Assembly (NCBI GenBank): GCA_023666975.1
Contig: JAMPAW010000074.1
Location: 1 to 15,327, forward strand
DNA: 15,327 nt
Reading direction: 5' to 3'
Origin: Clostridium sp.
GTDB lineage: Bacteria; Bacillota_A; Clostridia; Lachnospirales; Lachnospiraceae
Shown here: positions 7,393 through 12,987 of the stretch, piece after piece
Numbering within the stretch: the stretch's first letter is position 1
How the letters are laid out: the number at the start of each line of letters is the position of its first letter
Notes under the pieces: generated by a model
The model's input: only the letters and a program-made list of their open reading frames with translations
Database searches by the model: none
What the model was told of the DNA's origin: nothing
Made by a program: the position numbers and the translations under genes

Positions 7393-8133
7393 TCAGACGC
7401 TCATGCCACCGTCTACACAAATGACCTGTCCAGTGATATAAGAAGCCTTATCCGATGCCAGAAATGCTACTGTCTCGGCAACGTCCTCCACCTGGCCTAA
7501 CCGCTTCATGGCAATACGATCTGCCACCTGCCGCTTTGCCTCCTCAGGCATTGCATCAGTCATCTCGGTAACAATAAATCCGGGAGCTACCGCATTAACC
7601 GCAATTCCTCTGGAACCCAGTTCCTTTGCCACAGATTTGGTTATTCCAATCACACCTGCCTTGGAAGCAGAATAGTTCACCTGCCCTCCATTACCGTAGA
7701 CACCCACCACGCTGGAAAGATTAATGATTCTTCCCCCCTTCTGCTTGAGCATCTGCCGCGAAATATGCTTGATACAGTTGAAGGTTCCTTTCAAGTTGAT
7801 ATCCAATACTGCATCATAATCCTCCTCGGTCATCTTCATCAACAGTCCGTCTTTTGTAATGCCTGCATTATTGACCAATATATCAATGCGCCCGTATTCC
7901 TTGACCAACTCTTTCATCATCGTCTCTACTGCTCCATAATCAGAGACATTACATCCATATATAGCGGCCTTCCCGCCGTTTGCCGTAATACCTGAAACAA
8001 CTTCTTCTGCCTTTTCCCTGCTGCCGTTATAATTCACAATCACTGTCGCACCATAGGAGGCGAGAGTGATTGCTATCTGTCTCCCGATTCCTCTGCTTGC
8101 TCCGGTAACCAATGCGATTTTACCTTCTAACAT
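7393..8133 (-). CDS. fabG: FabG, 3-oxoacyl-ACP reductase
   Basis: FabG is the NADPH-dependent reductase that turns 3-oxoacyl-ACP into (3R)-hydroxyacyl-ACP, and a short-chain dehydrogenase of 246 residues. It shows the nucleotide motif 'TGASRGIG' (10-17), 'NNAG' (88-91), and the catalytic Ser141-Tyr154-Lys158 set in '[19 protein letters not shown]'. '[12 protein letters not shown]' closes the protein, as in the family. AAAGGAGG lies about five bases before the ATG, a strong ribosome site. It lies 32 bases after fabD. The context between fabD and fabF makes the fatty acid role much more likely than another short-chain dehydrogenase function. Confidence 0.97.
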   Translation of the reverse strand: MLEGKIALVTGASRGIGRQIAITLASYGATVIVNYNGSREKAEEVVSGITANGGKAAIYGCNVSDYGAVETMMKELVKEYGRIDILVNNAGITKDGLLMKMTEEDYDAVLDINLKGTFNCIKHISRQMLKQKGGRIINLSSVVGVYGNGGQVNYSASKAGVIGITKSVAKELGSRGIAVNAVAPGFIVTEMTDAMPEEAKRQVADRIAMKRLGQVEDVAETVAFLASDKASYITGQVICVDGGMSV

Positions 8134-8165
8134 AATTCCTCCTTTATGTCTGCTCTGTGTACATT

Positions 8166-9092
8166 CTACAAACCAAATACCTCTTTTAGTTTGTTCAGAT
8201 CCTCATATTTATCAACATTAATAATGGTCACCTCTTTGTTTATCTTTTTGACAAAAGAGGATAACGTCTTTCCCGGTCCAATCTCCACAAAAGTATCCAC
8301 ACCGTCAGCCAGCATAGACTCTACACACTGAATCCATTTAACCGAATGGGAAACCTGTGTCGCCAAAAGCTCCTTGACCTGATTTTTATCGGTGACCAAT
8401 CCACCGGTTACATTGGTCACGTATGGTGTAGCGATATCATGAATCTCCACATGCTCTAATTCCTTAGCCAGCTTTTCACCGGCACCCTTAAGCATTGGTG
8501 AATGAAACGGTCCGCTTACGTTTAACGGAATACATCTCTTCGCTCCTGCTTCCTTCAGAAGCTCACATGCTTTATCCACAGCTGCCTTCTCACCGGAAAT
8601 GGCAATTTGTCCGGGACAATTATAATTGGCAATACCTACAACACCATCTACTTTCTCCAATATCTCAGCAATCTTATCCGCATCCATGGCAATAATGGCT
8701 GCCATTCCACCCTGTCCTGCAGGAACTTCATCTTGCATATATATGCCGCGCTTCCTTACCACTCTGGCACAGTCTTCAAAATCCATGACACCCGATGCAA
8801 CCAGTGCGGTATATTCCCCTAACGATAATCCTCCTGTCACATCTGGCTTTATCCCCAAATCGAGCACGGCCTGCAGCATTGCCGCCTCTGCCGTCAGCAT
8901 CGCAATCTGCGTATATTCCGTAATATTAATGTCATCATTTTCCTCAAAACACAGTGCCTTGATATCTAAATCTACTGCCTCGGAAGCTGCCTCAAAAATC
9001 TTCCTGCTCTTTTCATTATTCTCGTAAAATTCCTTACCCATTCCAACATACTGCGCTCCCTGACCAGGGAACATAAATGCGATTTTGCCCAT
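8166..9092 (-). CDS. fabD: FabD, malonyl-CoA:ACP transacylase
   Basis: FabD loads malonyl groups from CoA onto acyl carrier protein. The 308-residue protein starts '[19 protein letters not shown]', with Gln11 in the oxyanion region, the nucleophile Ser90 in '[11 protein letters not shown]', and His197 in '[10 protein letters not shown]'. '[11 protein letters not shown]' is also typical. GGAGG precedes the ATG by six bases. It follows fabH after only 20 bases, so no acpP fits between them, although acpP and fabK commonly occupy this place in Firmicutes. The protein must therefore act on an ACP encoded elsewhere in the genome. Confidence 0.97.
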   Translation of the reverse strand: MGKIAFMFPGQGAQYVGMGKEFYENNEKSRKIFEAASEAVDLDIKALCFEENDDINITEYTQIAMLTAEAAMLQAVLDLGIKPDVTGGLSLGEYTALVASGVMDFEDCARVVRKRGIYMQDEVPAGQGGMAAIIAMDADKIAEILEKVDGVVGIANYNCPGQIAISGEKAAVDKACELLKEAGAKRCIPLNVSGPFHSPMLKGAGEKLAKELEHVEIHDIATPYVTNVTGGLVTDKNQVKELLATQVSHSVKWIQCVESMLADGVDTFVEIGPGKTLSSFVKKINKEVTIINVDKYEDLNKLKEVFGL

Positions 9093-9112
9093 TTTTATCC
9101 TCCATCTGCTTT

Positions 9113-10141
9113 TTATTCTTGTTCTAGTGTCTGTTCTGTATCTTCTTCCTCACTTGCCGGAAGCTCCGGAGTAGGCATTCCCCATATCAGTGCCTGTGCT
9201 CCCCATGTAAGCCCTCCGCCAAAGCCGCAAAGAACCAGTTTATCTCCTGGTTTTAACATAGCTGTACGATTCATCTCATCTAACAGAATCGGAACCGATG
9301 CACTGCTTGTATTGCCGCAGTGTTCAACATTCATCGGGAATTTATCTATCGGAATCTCCATCTTTCTGGAAACCGAATTAATAATCCTCGCATTCGCCTG
9401 GTGCAGCACATAGTAATCAATATCCTCTTTTGTCAGATTTGCCCGTTCTAACAAAAGATTAATGCAGGCAGGAACCTTACGGACCGCAAATTTAAAAATA
9501 TCCGGTCCGATCATCTGAATATAATGCTTATCTTCCGTCTTACGGTTTAAGAAATTACGTGTGGATCGTTCCTTGCATTTCAAGGACATGCCATTAGAGC
9601 CGTCGCTTCTGGTCACGCTGCTGATTATCCCCTGTTCACGGTCTGCAACAATGGCGGCACCCGCACCGTCCGCAAAGAGAATACAGGTTGAACGGTCTTT
9701 CCAATCCACCATTTTGGACAATGTCTCTGACCCGATAACCAGTGCTGTTTTTGCCAGACCTGCTGTGATATAGGCATCTGCCGTCTGAAGAGCATAGACA
9801 AAACCGGAGCAGGCGGCATTTAAATCAAAACATGTGGCATTAGCCGCACCGATCTTATCCTGCACGATACAAGACATACTCGGTGTTGCCCTCTCCGGTG
9901 AAAGAGTTGCAAATACAATTAAATCAATTTCCTTCGGGTCGATACCTGCATTCTCAATTGCGGCCAGTGAAGCCTCTGCCCCCATATAAGACGTCGTCTC
10001 ATCTGTTGCAATGTGACGCTCTACAATGCCAGTGTGCTCCCTAATCCATTCATCATCTGTTTTTACCATTTTTGCCAAATCATCATTCGTTATAATGGTC
10101 GGCGGTAAAAAGCTTCCCGTTCCAATAATTCCTGTCGCCAT
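9113..10141 (-). CDS. fabH: FabH, 3-oxoacyl-ACP synthase III (initiating condensing enzyme)
   Basis: FabH starts fatty acid synthesis by condensing an acyl-CoA with malonyl-ACP. The 342-residue protein starts 'MATGIIGTGSFLPPTIITND' and has the Cys-His-Asn triad: Cys111 in 'NAACSGF', His247 in 'LHQANARI' and Asn277 in 'EHCGNTSSASVP'. 'DEWIREHTGI' (30-39) is also typical. The ATG at 10139-10141, preceded by GAGG at five bases, fits the family better than an in-frame ATG 11 codons upstream. After the normal C-terminal strand 'TWGAQALIWG' the protein carries about 20 extra residues rich in Glu and Asp (from 322), which is unusual. It is the first gene of the fab operon, behind a consensus promoter. 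Confidence 0.96.
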   Translation of the reverse strand: MATGIIGTGSFLPPTIITNDDLAKMVKTDDEWIREHTGIVERHIATDETTSYMGAEASLAAIENAGIDPKEIDLIVFATLSPERATPSMSCIVQDKIGAANATCFDLNAACSGFVYALQTADAYITAGLAKTALVIGSETLSKMVDWKDRSTCILFADGAGAAIVADREQGIISSVTRSDGSNGMSLKCKERSTRNFLNRKTEDKHYIQMIGPDIFKFAVRKVPACINLLLERANLTKEDIDYYVLHQANARIINSVSRKMEIPIDKFPMNVEHCGNTSSASVPILLDEMNRTAMLKPGDKLVLCGFGGGLTWGAQALIWGMPTPELPASEEEDTEQTLEQE

Positions 10142-10176
10142 AACACCCTCGTCTTTCTGCAAATTCTTGCGCAAAA

Positions 10177-10191
10177 AATATTATCAATATT
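10177..10191. repeat. AATATT-N3-AATATT inverted repeat before fabH
   Basis: Two AATATT hexamers separated by three bases form a short symmetric A/T-rich site between the longer palindrome and the fabH ribosome site. It could be a regulator half-site pair or simply A/T-rich leader sequence. Confidence 0.35.
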
Positions 10192-10193
10192 AA

Positions 10194-10227
10194 ACAATAG
10201 ACTCATACCAAAATATGAGTCTATTGT
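10194..10227. promoter_or_regulatory. Perfect palindrome in the fabH leader (candidate operator or RNA hairpin)
   Basis: The arms CAATAGACTCATA (10195-10207) and TATGAGTCTATTG (10214-10226) are perfectly complementary over 13 bp with a six-base loop; one more A-T pair extends it to 14. It starts about ten bases after the predicted transcription start, a place where a repressor could block RNA polymerase and where a leader hairpin could form. It does not match the FapR site (TTAGTA half-sites) or FabT-type sites (TTTGA half-sites) as I know them. No true U-tract follows, so termination is unlikely. Confidence 0.7.
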
Positions 10228-10244
10228 CAAAAACACACAAATAA

Positions 10245-10273
10245 ATTATATGCTATAAATGTTGCTTTGTCAA
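10245..10273 (-). promoter_or_regulatory. Consensus sigma-A promoter of the fab operon
   Basis: On the minus strand TTGACA (10268-10273) and TATAAT (10245-10250) are both perfect matches to consensus, with the ideal 17-base spacing. Transcription should begin near 10238, about 97 bases before the fabH start. It is the strongest promoter in the window and implies high transcription unless a regulator acts at the adjoining palindrome. Confidence 0.92.
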
Positions 10274-10276
10274 CAC

Positions 10277-10295
10277 AAAACGATTTTTCGTCTTT
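10277..10295 (-). terminator. Weak candidate terminator after the coiled-coil gene
   Basis: ACGA and TCGT (10280-10283 and 10288-10291) form a four-bp stem with a four-base loop, flanked by short A and T runs with one bulged base. It lies just before the fab promoter, where a terminator for the upstream operon would be expected. The stem is short, so the call is weak. The rest of 10274-10338 shows nothing further. Confidence 0.25.
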
Positions 10296-10338
10296 TATTT
10301 ATCATCTTCGATTCGTTTCGCAAATCAGCCGACTGCAA

Positions 10339-10686
10339 CTACTCTTCCGCATCTTCTAAAGAATCTTCCGTAATTTCTTCTTCGACTGGATTATCCCCTG
10401 ATTCCACCAATGCGAGCCGTTCCTGAAGATTCTTGATACGAATGTTCATTGTGTCAATATTCGCAACAAATTCCTCCACTGCCTCGTCAATATTCTTTCC
10501 CTCTTTTTTGGCAATATAAATGTCCATGCCCATCTGCGTGAACAATTTATTCTTGTCATTCTTATATCCTCTGATTTTGGATTTCAAGTCATTGACCGTG
10601 GCCAGTCTCTTTGTCGTATCCTTTGCCTTATCCACTGCATTAGACGAAGTTGCCTTCACCTTATCTAAAAAATCATTAAACGCCAT
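10339..10686 (-). CDS. Small coiled-coil protein of unknown function
   Basis: This is a 115-residue soluble protein that I do not recognise as a named family. It begins 'MAFNDFLDKVKATSSNAVDKAKDTTKRL' and is highly charged; most of it should be helical. The region about 60-95 has heptad-like spacing suited to a coiled coil ('IDTMNIRIKNLQERLALVE'), and the last 20 residues are almost all acidic. There is no signal peptide, no membrane segment and no zinc ribbon, although some similar N-termini I recall in Lachnospiraceae are followed by a zinc ribbon. A good site, AGAGG, lies about eight bases before the ATG. It follows the CobW-fusion gene by 35 bases and is probably in the same transcript. 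A helper or membrane-stress protein is possible; nothing proves it. Confidence 0.85.
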   Translation of the reverse strand: MAFNDFLDKVKATSSNAVDKAKDTTKRLATVNDLKSKIRGYKNDKNKLFTQMGMDIYIAKKEGKNIDEAVEEFVANIDTMNIRIKNLQERLALVESGDNPVEEEITEDSLEDAEE

Positions 10687-10721
10687 ATGTTTATCCTCTC
10701 TTTCTATATCATTTCTTCCAA

Positions 10722-11675
10722 TTAGAAATATACTATTTCTTCCTCTGCTTTATCCGCTTTTTCAATCTTTTGTGCATACAGCACAGGTCCTTCACCGTCA
10801 AACTCCTGATAAAATTCGCATTTTATCTTCGCCGTCACTGTCACCCACTCCCTGTCTTTTAAATTCGGTGTTTCCATGGAATTACATTTAAAACCGAGAA
10901 ACGTGATATCCTCTGCACAGCAGGTCATTGCAAACCTTCCCGGAACAAACGCTTTTCCTTTATATTGCGGTGGACAGAATACCTGCCCTTTAAACTTAAC
11001 AATTTTATCGATATATTTCTCCGGATTATCGGAGGCGTCGATGTAGAAAATGCCAAAATCCTCATCTTCAATTTCTATTACATCAGCATCAAGATTATAA
11101 GGAATTTCAATTTCGCCATTATCAACCTGTGCCTGCCCGTTGACATTTTCAAACACAATCTGGGCCCGGCGGTTAATTGTCTTTACTGCCATACGCATGG
11201 TATTAATGTCCGAATCATCTGTACAACGGTTAAATATCACCATATCCCCACTTTGGATATGCTCTGCCATAAGGGACTTCATATTGTTATTGTACACGGT
11301 AAATGTCTGTGCATCAATCAGCGTAATCACCTGTACAATCGTCCAGCCCTTCGGAACCCGGATAGTAAAGAGCTTATCCAGCTGCCACATCCCGTTATAT
11401 TCAATCATCACCTGAGCCGGTTCGTACTCATCCTGTAAATCCAGCAGCTTTTCCGTGTTAATCTCTTCCTCATCTAAATATACAACGGAAATATTGCATT
11501 TCTTCAGTTCTTCCTCGTCATATTCCTCTATGCCCTCTTCCGTCACCAGCAAAAGAGTGGGCTCACCTTCGGTAAAATTACGCTCTACCAAGGTTTCTCT
11601 GCAAAACTGCGTTTTGCCGCTTTCCAGAAAACCCATAAAGATAAATACCGGAATTTCCTTTTCCTGCTTTCTCAT
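10722..11675 (-). CDS. CobW-like GTPase domain fused to a TIGR03943/DUF1980-type C-terminal domain
   Basis: The 317-residue protein has an N-terminal P-loop NTPase region, 'FMGFLESGKT' (13-22), resembling the CobW/ZNG metallochaperone GTPases (usually GFLGAGKT). The CxCC zinc motif of that family is missing, and the G4 region reads 'IFNRCTD' (147-153) rather than NKxD. The C-terminal part from about 205 has 'NPEKYIDKIVKFKGQVF', then 'FVPGRFAMTCCAEDITFLGFKC' in two stretches (243-264, Cys252/253). This resembles the C-terminal domain of TIGR03943 (YcgQ-type) putative permease subunits, but without their membrane part. The start at 11673-11675 is chosen because GGAGG is ten bases upstream; another in-frame ATG (11682-11684) lies only one base after GGAGG. 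It follows the His-rich CobW gene by 18 bases, so the two probably work together in metal handling (inference). Confidence 0.8.
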   Translation of the reverse strand: MRKQEKEIPVFIFMGFLESGKTQFCRETLVERNFTEGEPTLLLVTEEGIEEYDEEELKKCNISVVYLDEEEINTEKLLDLQDEYEPAQVMIEYNGMWQLDKLFTIRVPKGWTIVQVITLIDAQTFTVYNNNMKSLMAEHIQSGDMVIFNRCTDDSDINTMRMAVKTINRRAQIVFENVNGQAQVDNGEIEIPYNLDADVIEIEDEDFGIFYIDASDNPEKYIDKIVKFKGQVFCPPQYKGKAFVPGRFAMTCCAEDITFLGFKCNSMETPNLKDREWVTVTAKIKCEFYQEFDGEGPVLYAQKIEKADKAEEEIVYF

Positions 11676-11685
11676 CTTCGTCATG

Positions 11686-11690
11686 CCTCC
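11686..11690 (-). promoter_or_regulatory. Ribosome binding site that decides the start of the CobW-fusion gene
   Basis: GGAGG on the minus strand is ten bases before the ATG at 11675 but only one base before the ATG at 11684. Such close spacing would not allow normal initiation, so the downstream ATG is favoured. Confidence 0.6.
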
Positions 11691-11693
11691 AAA

Positions 11694-12941
11694 CTATACG
11701 TGGAATAATTCCGCAATTTTGTCTTCTTTCAGTTCACTTCCGATTACGCAAAGTTTTCCGGTCACATCTGGCTGGCCATCTCTCACCTCATACTCCTCTG
11801 GTGTCAAATCAAAATACAGCCAACCGCCGTCGCTGCACGGAACCATTCCCTTTGCCCGCAGAATCATGCCATATTCAGCATGTTCGGAGTCAGCAAGCTT
11901 TTGAAGGATTTCCTCCATTTCCGCTTTTGCATATTGATGCGGCGTTTCCCTTCCCCAGCTGGTAAACACATCATCGGCATGATGATGGTGGCCCTCTCCG
12001 TCATGGTGATGATGACCGCAGCCACACTCCCCGTCATGATGATGTTCGTGTTCATCATGGTGGTGTTCATGTCCGTCATGGTGGTGCTCATGTTCATCGT
12101 GGTGGTGTTCATGTCCGTCATGGTGGTGCTCATGTTCATCGTGGTGATGTTCATGTCCGTCATGGTGGTGCTCATGTTCATCGTGGTGGTGTTCATGTCC
12201 GTCATGGTGGTGCTCATGTTCATCATGGTGGTGTTCATGTCCGTCATGGTGATGCTCATGTTCATCATGGTGATGTTCTCCATCCTCATGTACATGTCCA
12301 CATTCAGGACATACTCTTGCCTCTTCCATCAACTCCTCCACCAATGATTTTTCTTTTTCCATAGCTGCCACAATCTGCGCACCGTCAATATCGTCCCATG
12401 CAGTGGTAATCACTGTCGCCTTATCGTTATGCTCTTTCACCATCGCCACAACTGCCTCTAATTTCTCTTCCGTCATTTTCTGGCTTCTGCTCAGGATAAT
12501 TGTCCCCGCACTCTCAATCTGGTTATTAAAGAATTCGCCAAAATTTTTCATATACATTTTGCATTTCTGTGCATCCACTACCGTTGAGGCTGAATTAATC
12601 ACAATTGCTTCCTCATTCATATCGGCAACCGCTTTCATGACATCTGATAATTTACCGACGCCGGAAGGTTCAATAATAATCCGGTCAGGGGTATAGTCAT
12701 CTAAAACCTGTTTTAACGCTTTGCCAAAATCACCTACCAGCGAGCAGCATATACAGCCGGAATTCATCTCATTAATCTGTACTCCTGCATCCTTTAAAAA
12801 CCCCCCGTCAATACCGATTTCTCCAAATTCATTTTCGATTAAGACAAGTTTTTCCCCCTCAAAACCTTCTGCAATCAGCTTTTTTATCAGCGTTGTTTTC
12901 CCTGCTCCTAAAAAGCCTGAAATAATATCAATTTTTGTCAT
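11694..12941 (-). CDS. CobW/ZNG-family GTPase with a long His-rich tandem repeat
   Basis: This is a 415-residue metallochaperone GTPase. The N-terminal domain has 'ISGFLGAGKTTL' (P-loop at 9-17), 'ENEFGEIGID' (36-45) and the metal motif 'GCICCS' (Cys63/65/66). The G4 region 'ILSRSQKMTEEK' lacks the usual NKxD residues. 'VCPECGHVHEDGE' then leads into 12 alternating units HHHDEHE and HHHDGHE (223-305), followed by 'CGCGHHHHDGEGHHHH', and a CobW C-terminal domain with 'WLYFDLTPEEYEVRDG'. CobW relatives deliver Zn or Co to target proteins; His-rich inserts bind metal. The ATG at 12939-12941 is used because GGAGG lies seven bases before it; an in-frame ATG at 12947 abuts the site. It lies 41 bases after the LRR gene, with no clear promoter. 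The metal is unproven; zinc is most likely. Confidence 0.92.
   Translation of the reverse strand: MTKIDIISGFLGAGKTTLIKKLIAEGFEGEKLVLIENEFGEIGIDGGFLKDAGVQINEMNSGCICCSLVGDFGKALKQVLDDYTPDRIIIEPSGVGKLSDVMKAVADMNEEAIVINSASTVVDAQKCKMYMKNFGEFFNNQIESAGTIILSRSQKMTEEKLEAVVAMVKEHNDKATVITTAWDDIDGAQIVAAMEKEKSLVEELMEEARVCPECGHVHEDGEHHHDEHEHHHDGHEHHHDEHEHHHDGHEHHHDEHEHHHDGHEHHHDEHEHHHDGHEHHHDEHEHHHDGHEHHHDEHEHHHDGECGCGHHHHDGEGHHHHADDVFTSWGRETPHQYAKAEMEEILQKLADSEHAEYGMILRAKGMVPCSDGGWLYFDLTPEEYEVRDGQPDVTGKLCVIGSELKEDKIAELFHV
12027..12275 (-). repeat. Tandem repeat, six copies of a 42-base unit coding for His-rich 14-mers
   Basis: Six direct repeats of 42 bases (two 21-base halves each) encode alternating HHHDEHE and HHHDGHE. 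'ttcatcatgg/ttcatcgtgg' recurs at exactly 42-base steps (about 12051, 12093, 12135, 12177, 12219, 12261). Copies differ mainly at third positions (CAT/CAC). The last unit loses one His codon before the CGCG segment. The unit length keeps the frame, so copy number can change without breaking the gene. Confidence 0.97.
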
Positions 12942-12948
12942 ATCCATG

Positions 12949-12953
12949 CCTCC
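12949..12953 (-). promoter_or_regulatory. Ribosome binding site that decides the start of the His-rich CobW gene
   Basis: GGAGG lies seven bases before the ATG at 12941 and one base before an in-frame ATG at 12947. The spacing favours the shorter protein, which begins MTKIDIISGFLGAGKTT as the family does. Confidence 0.6.
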
Positions 12954-12967
12954 AATATAATAAGTTT

Positions 12968-12987
12968 AATGATCTTCTTTGATCATT
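12968..12987. repeat. Short hairpin over the LRR gene stop codon
   Basis: AATGATC (12968-12974) and GATCATT (12981-12987) form a perfect seven-bp stem with a six-base loop that includes the TGA stop of the LRR gene. No T-run follows on the minus strand, so it is at most a weak terminator or an RNA-stability element; readthrough into the CobW gene is likely. Confidence 0.4.

Noticed and set aside
10194..10227. Palindrome as a transcription terminator
   Set aside because: The stem is A/T-rich and is followed by TTTAATATT rather than a clean T-run; it lies within the leader of an operon that must be read through.
10142..10338. acpP, a FabT/MarR regulator or another small gene before fabH
   Set aside because: No frame of useful length is found, and the stretch is occupied by promoter and palindrome.
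12027..12275. CRISPR-like regular repeats
   Set aside because: The repeats are directly joined without spacers and encode protein in frame.
11864..12347. Long open frames on the plus strand (11880-12347) and in another minus frame (11864-12301) over the His-rich repeat
   Set aside because: They consist of simple Met/Val or Met/Thr/Asn repeats created by the 42-base repeat being read in other frames; no ribosome site or family likeness.
12942..12982. Separate promoter for the CobW gene
   Set aside because: The only -10-like sequence (TATATT) lies a few bases from the ribosome site and could not give a usable leader; a promoter inside the LRR gene remains possible but none was recognised.
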